Made by a program: the position numbers and the translations under genes. DNA of 29,787 nucleotides from Succinatimonas hippei. Lineage in GTDB: Bacteria > Pseudomonadota > Gammaproteobacteria > Enterobacterales > Succinivibrionaceae. The notes under the pieces are model-generated. The model searched no databases, had not been told where the DNA came from, and saw nothing but the letters and a program-made list of their open reading frames with translations. Each line of letters opens with the position of its first letter. Positions within the stretch are counted from its first letter, which is position 1. Positions 1-7,931 of this stretch are shown here, piece after piece. The stretch covers positions 1 through 29,787 of the forward strand of contig SFGV01000019.1 in the NCBI GenBank assembly GCA_004557545.1. Direction: 5' to 3'.

Positions 1-11
1 AATAGCCATAT

Positions 12-40
12 AAAAACCTGCCATGGTTAAACGGCAGGTT
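12..40 (-). terminator. Rho-independent terminator after dsbB
   Basis: Positions 15-22 (AACCTGCC) pair perfectly with 33-40 (GGCAGGTT) across a 10-nt loop. Read on the minus strand, the stem is followed by a TTTTTA run. It lies 12 nt past the dsbB stop and so closes the nhaB-dsbB transcript. Confidence 0.8.
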
Positions 41-51
41 GAGGACTGTTA

Positions 52-591
52 TCAGTGGTAGAGACGGTCAAAGCTGCGGCGGGTGCTTACAAACTGGCTT
101 AAAAGAAATACCAGAGATACCACTACACCGCAGGCGAAGATGATGATCAGCCATTGCGGCATCGAAAGGCCCATCAGTGACCAGTTCAGTGGTCCGCACT
201 GACCTACGGCCTTGAAAAGCCATGGCAGGATCTCATCTAAAGGGATCAGCGGGAAATTCGCCTTAAGGGCGCAACTTGACCCGAAGCCCTGTGAGATCGT
301 GTCTATGTAGTGACCAATTGAGATCTTAAGCCCTGCAGCCGACGCGACCACAAAAATAAGGCTTGCTACCAGCCTGAAGAATTTGAACTGCGGCAGCAGG
401 AAGCCTATCAGACCCGCGATAAAGAACAGCGCGATGCAGGCGCGCTCATAGACACAGTTTACGCAGGGATCCAGCTTAAGCCCGTACTGGAAGTACAGGG
501 CACAGCCTTCAATTATCAAAGAGAAAATGATAAGCAGACCCCATGAGAGCCTGCTTGAAGTGAACGACTGCACCAAACGGAAAAGAAACAC
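52..591 (-). CDS. dsbB: Disulfide bond formation protein B (DsbB)
   Basis: Inner-membrane quinone reductase that re-oxidises periplasmic DsbA and passes electrons to quinones. The 179-aa product has four hydrophobic segments and both DsbB cysteine pairs: CVNC (about C43/C46) followed by YERA, as in the family signature, and C107/C132 in the second periplasmic loop. Length matches the E. coli protein (176 aa). I chose the GTG at 589-591 because GGGAGG at 596-601 lies 4 nt from it, while the TTG one codon upstream would sit only 1 nt from that site. The gene starts 37 nt after the stop of nhaB. The nhaB-dsbB order is the one found in E. coli, so this is a conserved operon. Exported cysteine-pair proteins, such as the one at 7932-8171, are possible clients. 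Confidence 0.95.
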   Translation of the reverse strand: MFLFRLVQSFTSSRLSWGLLIIFSLIIEGCALYFQYGLKLDPCVNCVYERACIALFFIAGLIGFLLPQFKFFRLVASLIFVVASAAGLKISIGHYIDTISQGFGSSCALKANFPLIPLDEILPWLFKAVGQCGPLNWSLMGLSMPQWLIIIFACGVVVSLVFLLSQFVSTRRSFDRLYH

Positions 592-627
592 CAATCCTCC
601 CGGAGCGGCGCTTCCCGCCGCGTTCTG

Positions 628-2229
628 TTATTTCATCTGCGCTGCCGCCGCGGCTATCTCCGCCGCGTGTTCAGCCTCGCTTGACGGGATCCATCCCCAC
701 TGCTCGAACACCGGAGTTAATTCCGGGATCAGGAACATAGTGGTCAGCAGACCTACAACCGTCAGGACAATAGTATAAGGCAAAGCCATCCACATCATAC
801 GCAGATATGGAAGACGCACAAGCGGGGCGATGGCGGAAGTGAGCAGGAAGAGGAACGCGGACTGACCATTAGGGGTAGCAACGGAAGGCAGATTGGTGCC
901 GGCGTTGATGGCGATAGCCAGATCGTTGTACTGCTCAGGGCTTATCACACCATTTACCAGAGCCTCATGCACCTGCTCAATATAGATGGTCGCGACGAAC
1001 ACGTTATCTGAAACCGCTGATATGATGCCGTTGGCGAGGTAAAACACCGGGATTTGCGTGTCACGCGGAATAGAGAATACCCAGTGCACAAACGGGGTAA
1101 AGAGTCCCTGTTGGGCGATCACTGTCACAATACAGAAAAATACACACAAAAGAGCGCAGAAAGGCATCGATTCGGTAAATGCCTTGCCTACCTCAGAATC
1201 GGAGGTGACACCACAGAAGGTAGTGGCGAGCACGATAATTGAAAGTCCGATGAGTCCGACCGCCGCGAGATGGAAGGCCAGAGCAAAGACCAGCCATACA
1301 CAGCAGCAGGCCTGTACCACCAGCTTTACCTTATCGCGCATCGTCATGTTGTTGGAGGTGGCGCGGTCACGGGCTACCAGAACGTCATACACTGACTTTG
1401 GCATCTCGGCACCAAAACCAAAGAGCTTGAATTTCTCAAGAATAAGGCAGGTTCCATAGCCAAAGATCATAACTGGTAGTGACACAGGGGCCATACGAAC
1501 CAGGAACTCGAGGAAGTTCCAGCCTGATACCTGACCTACGACAAGGTTCTGAGGCTGACCTACCAGAGTCGCCATACCGCCGATGGTGGTACCGACCGCG
1601 GCGTTCATCAGCAGGGCTCTTAAGAACGCTCTGAAATCTTCAAGATCCTGCTTGTACTGCTCCTGAACGAACACATCATCAGAAAGTCTGGCGGTAGCCG
1701 CGTCACCGCAGATATGCGCGTGATAGAGCGCGTACAGCCCCATGCAGATTGAAATAATCACCGCCAGAACCGTAAGGGCGTCAACGAACGCCGCGAGAGT
1801 ACCGGCGACAAAGCAGAACAGGAATGAAATCAGGATCGGGTTACGGACTTTTACCAGGATCTTGGTGAAGATGAAGAGCAGAAAGTCACGGACAAAATGT
1901 ATACCGCCTAACATGAACATCAAAAGCAGGATCACATCGATGTTCATGATGATCTCGTTCTTGACCCCGTCCATGGTACACATGCCCATGAAACAGGCCT
2001 CAAGCGCCAGAAGACCGCCCGGCTGAAGGGGATAACACTCAAGCGCCATCGCGAGAGTAAATATGAATTCGGCGACCAGAAGCCATCCAGCGGCGAAAGG
2101 CGAGATATAAAAAACAAAAGGGTTGATTAAAAGGCAACCCACGACGAACAGCTTGTACCAGGTAGAAGCCGTTCCCATAAAATTGACGCCGATTGACTTG
2201 GCGACTGTCATTGTCCCCGGCAGGATCAT
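628..2229 (-). CDS. nhaB: Na+/H+ antiporter NhaB (copy 1, dsbB-linked)
   Basis: Inner-membrane sodium/proton antiporter that expels Na+ in exchange for H+. The product is 533 aa with about 12 hydrophobic segments. It carries strings typical of NhaB: FVAGTLAAFVDALTVLAV, GKAFTESMPF, SDNVFVATIYIEQ and NAGTNLPSVATPNGQSAFLF. The frame is open to a TTG at 2325, but homology to E. coli NhaB (513 aa) begins near GVNFMG. I place the start at the ATG at 2227-2229, which has AAGGA at 2240-2244 ten nt upstream. The next ATG (2209-2211) cannot be excluded. It is first in an operon with dsbB. A close paralog lies at 12111-13691. Confidence 0.95.
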   Translation of the reverse strand: MILPGTMTVAKSIGVNFMGTASTWYKLFVVGCLLINPFVFYISPFAAGWLLVAEFIFTLAMALECYPLQPGGLLALEACFMGMCTMDGVKNEIIMNIDVILLLMFMLGGIHFVRDFLLFIFTKILVKVRNPILISFLFCFVAGTLAAFVDALTVLAVIISICMGLYALYHAHICGDAATARLSDDVFVQEQYKQDLEDFRAFLRALLMNAAVGTTIGGMATLVGQPQNLVVGQVSGWNFLEFLVRMAPVSLPVMIFGYGTCLILEKFKLFGFGAEMPKSVYDVLVARDRATSNNMTMRDKVKLVVQACCCVWLVFALAFHLAAVGLIGLSIIVLATTFCGVTSDSEVGKAFTESMPFCALLCVFFCIVTVIAQQGLFTPFVHWVFSIPRDTQIPVFYLANGIISAVSDNVFVATIYIEQVHEALVNGVISPEQYNDLAIAINAGTNLPSVATPNGQSAFLFLLTSAIAPLVRLPYLRMMWMALPYTIVLTVVGLLTTMFLIPELTPVFEQWGWIPSSEAEHAAEIAAAAAQMK

Positions 2230-2667
2230 TCTTATATTGTCCTTATATTGGTTGTGTTCAGTTGTAAATGTGTTCTCTTTAAACCCAGGCTTCCCCGCGA
2301 AAAAGTCGCGCATAATGGAAAGCAAGTGGTTTTAAGAATATTAGTAGCAGCTGATTATATGTATCAGGTTAACCGCAAAACTGTGCACCATTTCCCAAAA
2401 AATGACAAAACCATAAATTTCATTCTGAAATGTCAAAGAGTTACTTAATTAAAAATGGAAAAAAGTTGCGTAAATATTGCGGGCCGTAAACAGGTTTTGT
2501 AACTTATTTTCTTTTGCTTACATACAAATGAAATAAAAACACATGCTGTAACAAGGATGGACAGAAGGAATAAAGGACAAAAAAAGAACGCCTGACTTTA
2601 AGATCTGATGACGCTCTTATTGAGAACGCTATGTTGCCCCTGATAGGGCGGTCACATTGGAAGGATC
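2230..2667. other. Intergenic leader of nhaB (copy 1)
   Basis: This 438-nt AT-rich gap separates the flavodoxin gene from nhaB, both on the minus strand. ATTATA at 2354-2359 reads TATAAT on the minus strand and is a possible -10 box about 120 nt upstream of the nhaB start, but no good -35 accompanies it. A small GCCC/GGGC hairpin (2636-2649) lies just past the flavodoxin stop without a convincing T-run. Short frames here have no ribosome-binding site and look spurious. Confidence 0.4.
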
Positions 2668-3243
2668 TTATTTTGAAAATCCGATCTCAGGCAGCCAGTT
2701 TTTAATCATCTCATGGCACTCACCGGTCTGTGATGATTTGATCCAAAGGCCTGGTGATACTATCTGGGAATCTTTAAGGAGTCTCTTCAGATCGCGCTCA
2801 ACTCCGTCAATGCCGGTTGAATAGCTTGAAACTATAAGCGCAACTTTCTTGCCTGAAAGCTCCGCGCTGTGACGGAACAGAAAACCCTGCATAATGGCTG
2901 CCATCTCTCCCCACCACAAAGGAGTGGCGATAACGAAGCTGTCGTAATCAGCAAGGTTAGCATTCACAGGATCAACCTCTGGATATGAGCTCTCTTTGTC
3001 AGGAGCGTTGCGTATGGCAAGCATAAGATTTGAGCCTAAAGCATAGTTGTTCGCCGCGTAATCAAGTCCTTTTTTGGCAGGCAGCACTTCAGCGACATCC
3101 GCACCTGTCTGATCTTTAAAATCAGTAACTATGGCCTTTGAATTTCCGGTAAAGCTGTAATAGAGAACCAGAGTCTTTGCCTCAGATAAAGTTGAAAAAG
3201 CCAGCAACAGCATGGCAAACAGCGATAAAAAAATTTTCTTCAT
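2668..3243 (-). CDS. Exported flavodoxin-like protein
   Basis: The 191-aa product starts with a clear signal peptide (MKK, a hydrophobic core of about 14 residues, then a likely cut after SEA at about residue 22). The mature part begins directly with a flavodoxin fold: the first strand is TLVLYYS, followed by the phosphate-binding loop FTGNSK. Later elements include FVIATPLWWGEMAA (isoalloxazine-side loop) and KVALIVSSYSTG. Such domains bind FMN and transfer electrons or reduce quinones. An export signal implies a periplasmic location, which is unusual for a flavoprotein of this type because folded cofactor proteins often use Tat, and no twin arginine is visible. The start ATG has GGA 9 nt upstream. 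It is apparently transcribed alone. Confidence 0.8.
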   Translation of the reverse strand: MKKIFLSLFAMLLLAFSTLSEAKTLVLYYSFTGNSKAIVTDFKDQTGADVAEVLPAKKGLDYAANNYALGSNLMLAIRNAPDKESSYPEVDPVNANLADYDSFVIATPLWWGEMAAIMQGFLFRHSAELSGKKVALIVSSYSTGIDGVERDLKRLLKDSQIVSPGLWIKSSQTGECHEMIKNWLPEIGFSK

Positions 3244-3404
3244 AAGAACATCCGTAAATTAACACCGCCAGCGAACGATCCAGAACAATTCAAATACGGT
3301 GCATTTAGCCGCGCTTATTCCGAAATCCGGCAACATCAAAAAACAAACAAGGAATTGTTAATATTCTGCATACATATTGGTAATATATGCCTTATAAGTA
3401 TCTA

Positions 3405-4145
3405 TTAAAAGTTTCCAAAACGCAAGATCTGGTGCCTTTGCACATAGAACACAAGCTCTTTTTCAAGCATCGCTTTCATGTACCATGATGTTACGAGTCT
3501 CAGGGATGCCACATATAACGGCACAGCTTTTGGGGTTAGTTTCATGGCGCGGCGAAGCCTTTCAGTGCTCATCCAGGCTGAAGTGGCTCTTGCCGCGAGG
3601 TGGATGTCAGACAAGGTTATGCCATCATCAGGATCCTCACAAAGCCTGACACTCCCGGCGCAAAGCGCTATCGCCAGTCTGGTGCATTCCCGAAACTGAC
3701 CGCGTCCGAGCGCTAATGACGAGTATTCGTTATACAGATTTTCAAAAAGTCTCTCCGAGTACACTATTCCGGATACCTCTATTCCCGTAAGACGCAATGA
3801 CGGGAAACCCCTGTCATAAGCCTCCTGCATTCCCCGGCACCACCACAAAAGCTCAGATCCCATACCACCGTTGCAGGACAGCGTCTCATCAAAATCCGCG
3901 CGTTCCATCATAAGAAAATCAGAAAGTTTATCTTCCAGCGACTCACATACGCGCGATACGCGCAGTCTGTCAGTTCGGGATAGTCTTATATCTTTCTTTT
4001 GGAGCGTAAATATCAGCTGTTTTAAAGCGCCGTTTCCATCGAGCATAAGTGATGTCAGATCGTCATAAATAAGGTTCATAAGCCCCAGATCACACAGGAT
4101 CCTTCTTATAAAAAGCACCCCCTCGTCTTTAACGTTTCTTTGCAT
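3405..4145 (-). CDS. Hypothetical protein, unrecognised, divergent from traD
   Basis: The 246-aa product is soluble, rich in Leu, Arg, Ser and Cys, and looks mainly alpha-helical. No signal peptide, membrane segment or motif that I recognise is present. The start is well supported: GGAGG on the minus strand (4150-4154) lies 4 nt from the ATG at 4143-4145. It is divergent from the TraD-type gene, and the 143-nt space between them contains a possible truncated frame. Its position suggests a link with the conjugation-like module, perhaps as a regulator or cargo gene, but nothing in the sequence demonstrates a function. The 161 nt on its downstream-gene side hold no clear terminator. Confidence 0.7.
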   Translation of the reverse strand: MQRNVKDEGVLFIRRILCDLGLMNLIYDDLTSLMLDGNGALKQLIFTLQKKDIRLSRTDRLRVSRVCESLEDKLSDFLMMERADFDETLSCNGGMGSELLWWCRGMQEAYDRGFPSLRLTGIEVSGIVYSERLFENLYNEYSSLALGRGQFRECTRLAIALCAGSVRLCEDPDDGITLSDIHLAARATSAWMSTERLRRAMKLTPKAVPLYVASLRLVTSWYMKAMLEKELVFYVQRHQILRFGNF

Positions 4146-4292
4146 GTGACCTCCATTGCGCGCGGATACTACAATTTTTTTGGTGTAAAGGATCCTGAAA
4201 AAAAGCTTCGCGACTGGGACTGGCGCCAGGACGCATTAAATACGGAGCAGGAAATTCGCTTTTATGCGAAATTACTCCAGGAGGTCTTATGA
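4146..4292 (+). pseudogene. Possible C-terminal gene fragment coupled to traD
   Basis: An open frame ends with TGA at 4290-4292, overlapping the traD ATG at 4289-4291 in the ATGA arrangement typical of translational coupling. Read from GTG 4146 it gives 48 residues, with a protein-like, charged, helical tail (for example DPEKKLRDWDWRQ, then EIRFYAKLLQEVL). There is no in-frame ATG and no ribosome-binding site in front of the GTG; the sequence there serves as the Shine-Dalgarno site of the opposite-strand gene. The simplest reading is the remaining 3' end of a gene that once preceded traD (traI holds that place in SXT/R391 elements) and lost its 5' part. It may instead be a small coupled gene or a chance open frame. 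Confidence 0.35.
4279..4284 (+). promoter_or_regulatory. Strong ribosome-binding site of the traD-type gene
   Basis: A perfect AGGAGG lies 4 nt before the ATG at 4289. It sits inside the last codons of the upstream frame, which would allow coupled re-initiation. Confidence 0.7.
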
Positions 4293-6082
4293 AGAGAATT
4301 TCCGATCCGGTATTTAAAAGCCCAGATCCTGGGGTGTTTTGCCTTGCGATCTTTATCCTTCAGTGCGCGACACTTTTGTTAACTGATGCTGAAATCAGCA
4401 GCCGGGCGTTCTGGTATCTCATGGCGTCGGCAACGCTGCTGCCAGCCCCATATCTAAGTTTTGGTTTAAAGCTCTACGCGGGGCATGGACTCTCAAAGCC
4501 TGACTTTATTAAAGAAGATTTTCTTTTACGTATCAGGATGAAATTCCCGGATGCGATCTGGCTTGGACGGGGCTTTGAATTCACACCGTATCACTCAAGG
4601 CTTTTAAACGATCTTATGAGCTGCGGACTTAAAAGCGCCAGATCCAGAGGACACGGCTCGTGGGACATTCACGCGCTTTCCTGTAAAAACCGCGGACACA
4701 TAACTCTTCCGTTGAACGATCTTAAGTCGCATACGCTGATCTTCGGGACCACGGGAGCCGGCAAAACCAGAATGTTTGATCTTCTGATAACCCAGGCTGT
4801 AATGCGCGGTGACTGCGTAATAGTTTTAGATCCCAAAGGCGATCGCGATCTTATCCGAAGGGTAGAAACAGCATGCGCGGGATCAGGGCGTGAGGCTGAG
4901 CTGTTTAAAATCGATCTTGCCTGTCCTGATGAAGGCTGTGGCTATAACGTGCTTGGCAGCTGGAGCCGACCATCTGAAATTGGTGAGCGCTTAAGCTCGC
5001 TGCTTCCATCCTCAGGCGGGGCTTCATCCTTCAGAGCCTACGCGAACACGGCCATAACCGTCGCGGTCACCGCGCTTTTGATGTCAGGTAAAAAAGTCAC
5101 TCTAAGCGCGATCCGTGACGCTCTGGGCAACCTCAACGTGGCCCAGGGCTGCGTGAAAGAAACGCTTGAGAAGATCTTAAAGGAGCTAGCCGCTCCGGAC
5201 GCTGACGCCTACTATGAGCGCATAAGCTCAAAAAAAGAACCTTCCCAAAGCGCCTTGCGCTCGTTCTATTCATACCTTGTGGAAAAGGGCTACATGAAAA
5301 GCGATCCGGATCTTGAGCTGCTGTTTTCGGTAACCACCCTTGACCGGGGCTATTACCAGAAGATAAGTCAGGGCGCTCTGCCGCTTTTAAACACCCTGTG
5401 TCAGAAAAGCTTTTTTCCCATGCTAAACAGGGACAGAGGCAACGTGAGTTTTTCAAAGATCATAAGACAGCGCGGGATCTTTTACGCTTCATTGAGAAGT
5501 CTTATAGACGCCCAGTCAGGAGGAAGCCTTGGAAAGCTCATGCTATCAGATCTCGCGGGAGCCGCTGGATACAGCTACGCCCGGGCGTCTGATAACCGCG
5601 GACGGGTATGCGTCTTTATTGATGAGGCCTCAGAGCTCGTGTGCGAGGCGATGGTACAGCTTTTAAACAAATCACGCGGTGCGGGATTTGCCGTGACAAT
5701 TGCGACCCAGACCATCGCGGATCTTGAGGCGCGTGGAGGCGGTCACACACAGGCGATGCAGATAGTAGGTAACTGCAATACTCTTATTTCAATGAGGATC
5801 ACCGATGGTCAGACCGCCGGTGCCGTAACCTCATCTCTGATCTCAACCAAAGAGCTTAAAAGACAGGTAAGTGAAGGCTTTAACGGCGCGCAGGGCAGTG
5901 TATCGGGAAATACCGCCTCGCGCGGAGCGCTCAGCTCCGAGATCCCGCTGTTTCCTCCATCAGCTCTGCCCATGCTTCCTGATTTTGAGTATGTGGCAAG
6001 GCTCGCCGACGGCAGATTTGTCAAAGGCCGGATCCCGCTTATTGAGAAAACCAAAAACATGGCTGAAAGCGCCCAGGGTTGA
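4289..6082 (+). CDS. traD: ICE-type conjugative coupling ATPase (TraD, SXT/TOL-like)
   Basis: Type IV coupling proteins are membrane-anchored hexameric ATPases that bring the relaxase-DNA complex to the mating-pair channel. The 597-aa product has two hydrophobic N-terminal segments (about residues 17-32 and 40-58). These are followed by an HALSC/ITLPLNDLKSHTLIFG strand, the Walker A box GTTGAGKT (153-160), the IVLDPKGD motif characteristic of TraD/TraG ATPases (178-185), Walker B VCVFIDE (440-446) and a sensor segment with ATQTIADLEAR. About 600 aa is the usual length for the SXT/TOL-type subfamily. All ATPase motifs look intact. A membrane protein follows 7 nt downstream. No relaxase, pilus or mating-pair gene is in the window, so it is either a fragment of an integrative element or an orphan with another task. 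Confidence 0.85.
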   Translation: MKRISDPVFKSPDPGVFCLAIFILQCATLLLTDAEISSRAFWYLMASATLLPAPYLSFGLKLYAGHGLSKPDFIKEDFLLRIRMKFPDAIWLGRGFEFTPYHSRLLNDLMSCGLKSARSRGHGSWDIHALSCKNRGHITLPLNDLKSHTLIFGTTGAGKTRMFDLLITQAVMRGDCVIVLDPKGDRDLIRRVETACAGSGREAELFKIDLACPDEGCGYNVLGSWSRPSEIGERLSSLLPSSGGASSFRAYANTAITVAVTALLMSGKKVTLSAIRDALGNLNVAQGCVKETLEKILKELAAPDADAYYERISSKKEPSQSALRSFYSYLVEKGYMKSDPDLELLFSVTTLDRGYYQKISQGALPLLNTLCQKSFFPMLNRDRGNVSFSKIIRQRGIFYASLRSLIDAQSGGSLGKLMLSDLAGAAGYSYARASDNRGRVCVFIDEASELVCEAMVQLLNKSRGAGFAVTIATQTIADLEARGGGHTQAMQIVGNCNTLISMRITDGQTAGAVTSSLISTKELKRQVSEGFNGAQGSVSGNTASRGALSSEIPLFPPSALPMLPDFEYVARLADGRFVKGRIPLIEKTKNMAESAQG

Positions 6083-6089
6083 TACAGAG

Positions 6090-6626
6090 ATGCTAAGCCT
6101 TATAAAAAAATGCGTATGTCTCATCGCGTTTATGACGGCGCTTTCGTTTATGCCATACCACCAGAGCTCCGCTCCCCTTGTTACCCTGGAGACTGAGAAC
6201 ATCATCTCGTTTTGCGGAGGGGGACCAAAAGCTTATGAGCTGGCGCTTTTATCCCTAAAAACCGCCAAAGCGTTGGGAAACTCTATAACTCTGCCAGATC
6301 AGATAGGGCTTGAACAGGTTAAAAAACTGGTGTTTTTGCGTCTTGCAGCGCTTTTTGAGATCTACGGGATCTCGCTTTTAACTCTTCCTGCCGCCGCGTA
6401 TCTTGCCTTCAGATATCTCATGTTAAAGCGGCTTTTTAATTTAAGGGGCACGAGAGAGCTGCGCTTTATCATTTTTAAAACGCGCGCTTTATCCCTTTGG
6501 CTGCTTTTGTTCTTTACGCTTGAGAACGCCTTTGCCTCTTTTGACCTTATAGCTCCGCTCTCATTCTTAGTTATCGCGCTTTACGCCGCGATAGCTGCTA
6601 TATCCGGCACCTGCGACCGGATATGA
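6090..6626 (+). CDS. Small membrane protein, DUF4400-like, downstream of traD
   Basis: The 178-aa product has an N-terminal hydrophobic segment (about residues 7-20), a periplasm-like stretch with one Cys, a hydrophobic segment near residues 95-115, a basic loop with LKRLFNLRGTRELRFIIFK, and two C-terminal hydrophobic segments. In SXT/R391-type and related elements a membrane protein of this size sits right after traD. Those proteins carry a basic R-x-x-R...GRES...YH.AK signature in the same place, which I think this loop resembles in degenerate form. The family call is therefore an inference from both position and motif. The frame is open further upstream inside traD, but the ATG 7 nt past the traD stop is the natural start. 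The last codons form an 8-bp hairpin. Confidence 0.6.
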   Translation: MLSLIKKCVCLIAFMTALSFMPYHQSSAPLVTLETENIISFCGGGPKAYELALLSLKTAKALGNSITLPDQIGLEQVKKLVFLRLAALFEIYGISLLTLPAAAYLAFRYLMLKRLFNLRGTRELRFIIFKTRALSLWLLLFFTLENAFASFDLIAPLSFLVIALYAAIAAISGTCDRI

Positions 6627-6631
6627 CGTTT
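6600..6631 (+). terminator. Hairpin overlapping the end of the traD operon
   Basis: ATATCCGG (6600-6607) pairs perfectly with CCGGATAT (6617-6624) across a 9-nt loop and is followed by GACGTTTTC. The 3' arm runs into the TGA stop of the membrane protein. The T-run is short, so this is a moderate terminator. Only 5 nt separate the converging genes here. Confidence 0.45.
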
Positions 6632-7114
6632 TCAGTACACATTTTTGCGGAAGCGGTAGAAAAACAAAGGCGGGATAGCTATTCCAAGCGCGATAGAAAG
6701 CAGTATCGCGAAACAGCGCATACCGTGATGGATGATGAGATAAGCGTTCTGAGCTATCTCATTTACCGGCGCGTCTATTACACTGTATAGCGACATCAGG
6801 CAGGTATAGGCGTCCATTCCCGGGATCAGGGGGATAATCGACGCGACAGTGAAGACGGGACGCGGCACGCCTAATTTTGGAGCCTGATAGATAAAGTACA
6901 GCGAGGTTACGCAACAGGCGATAAAGGTCGCGATAGCGACCTCTATTCCAAGACCATTGAAGAGCAGGGTTCTTAAAACCCTGGTCATAAGACCGCCCAG
7001 AGCCACATACTTTAAGTATCTGACTGGAACGGAGAAGAGCATGGCAAAGGCCACCGCGATAAACGCGGCGCTTATCCCCTCAAGACATACTCTCTGTATG
7101 AATGTCTCAGACAT
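6632..7114 (-). CDS. yjjB: Membrane protein YjjB (ThrE-type exporter half)
   Basis: Small partner of a split threonine/serine-exporter-like transporter. In E. coli the YjjP-YjjB pair has been shown to export succinate. The product is 160 aa from the ATG at 7112-7114 (E. coli 157 aa). It has about four to five hydrophobic segments and the family strings FAMLFSVPVRYLKYVALGG and FTVASIIPLIPGMDAYT, matching E. coli FTVAAVIPMFPGISAYT. The start overlaps the end of yjjP by 8 nt, which implies coupled translation. An in-frame Met 14 codons further upstream exists but would extend deep into yjjP and beyond the conserved region. Export of C4-dicarboxylates would suit a succinate-producing fermenter, but substrate cannot be read from sequence. 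Confidence 0.9.
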   Translation of the reverse strand: MSETFIQRVCLEGISAAFIAVAFAMLFSVPVRYLKYVALGGLMTRVLRTLLFNGLGIEVAIATFIACCVTSLYFIYQAPKLGVPRPVFTVASIIPLIPGMDAYTCLMSLYSVIDAPVNEIAQNAYLIIHHGMRCFAILLSIALGIAIPPLFFYRFRKNVY

Positions 7115-7904
7115 TGCCAAGAACTCCCATAAACCAAAGTGCCCCCAGAAGTCCAATGGCCGCGGCCATGGTCAGAACTACCGAATGCATGAGCCTGAAG
7201 ATCCCGGTCTCAAGATATCCTTTGAATACATCCAGAAAACCGTTCATATACGGATAGCCGGGAACTAATAGCAGCGTGGTTGCCATGATGGATAAACGCA
7301 TCTCGTTAATATCAGAACCAATAGCGTAGCGCGAGAACAGCATGGTGGTCGTACAGCCCAGGAAGGCCGCGGCGATAAACGCGAACGCGGTTAAAAAACC
7401 TTGTTTTATGAGACAGAATCTCACAAGCATCAGAACCAGACCGCCCAGAAGCGCGGCAAGGCACACATTAAGATCTCCGCCGTTTAAATAGGCAAAACAC
7501 AATCCGGCCACAGCCTCAATAAAGCACAGCGCGGTGGAGTTGTATTTAAAAGATGAGACTGCGTCCACCTTTGAGCGCAGCTCTTTAAGCCCAGACATTT
7601 TGCCTGAGAGAAACTCATTGCAAAGAAGCGACAGCTCGGAGACGTTTGACATGTTTATGCCAAAGTTCTGGATCTTATGCTGGGCTGTCGCCTTAAGCGT
7701 GCCTTTGGTGATCTCAAGCCAGATCACCGAGCGTGTCAGGATTATCTCCGGAGGATCCAGATGCAGATGAGCGCAGATGCGCTCCAGCATCTGAATTACC
7801 AGTCTGGTCTCAGCTCCCGAGACAGCAAGCTTCCAGCCTATGAGGCAGAGCAGGCCCGCTTCACGTTTTAAAAGCAAACGGCGTTGTTGTATCTGAGAGC
7901 ACAT
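7107..7904 (-). CDS. yjjP: Inner-membrane protein YjjP (DUF1212, ThrE-type exporter half)
   Basis: The larger half of the YjjP-YjjB exporter, 265 aa (E. coli 256 aa). The soluble N-terminal portion holds the DUF1212 features: an SGAET segment (compare HGAES in E. coli) and NFGINMSNV (E. coli DRGINMHVV). The C-terminal half has about five hydrophobic segments, with LLLVPGYPYMNGFLDVFKGYLETG matching E. coli [20 protein letters not shown] in order and spacing. The gene is first in a two-gene unit and overlaps yjjB by 8 nt. A 27-nt gap separates it from the small secreted-protein gene upstream on the same strand, so all three may be co-transcribed. Confidence 0.9.
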   Translation of the reverse strand: MCSQIQQRRLLLKREAGLLCLIGWKLAVSGAETRLVIQMLERICAHLHLDPPEIILTRSVIWLEITKGTLKATAQHKIQNFGINMSNVSELSLLCNEFLSGKMSGLKELRSKVDAVSSFKYNSTALCFIEAVAGLCFAYLNGGDLNVCLAALLGGLVLMLVRFCLIKQGFLTAFAFIAAAFLGCTTTMLFSRYAIGSDINEMRLSIMATTLLLVPGYPYMNGFLDVFKGYLETGIFRLMHSVVLTMAAAIGLLGALWFMGVLGNV

Positions 7905-7931
7905 AGTTAAATCTGTGACTCCGTAATTAAA

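Noticed and set aside
2636..2649. Terminator after the flavodoxin gene
   Set aside because: A 4-bp GCCC/GGGC stem without an adjacent T-run on the minus strand is too weak.
5133..5456. 107-codon minus-strand frame inside traD
   Set aside because: Antisense shadow of a strongly supported gene, with a composition typical of a reversed reading frame.
5871..6089. Upstream extension of the DUF4400-like gene into traD
   Set aside because: This part is an out-of-frame reading of traD; the ATG 7 nt past the traD stop is the natural start.
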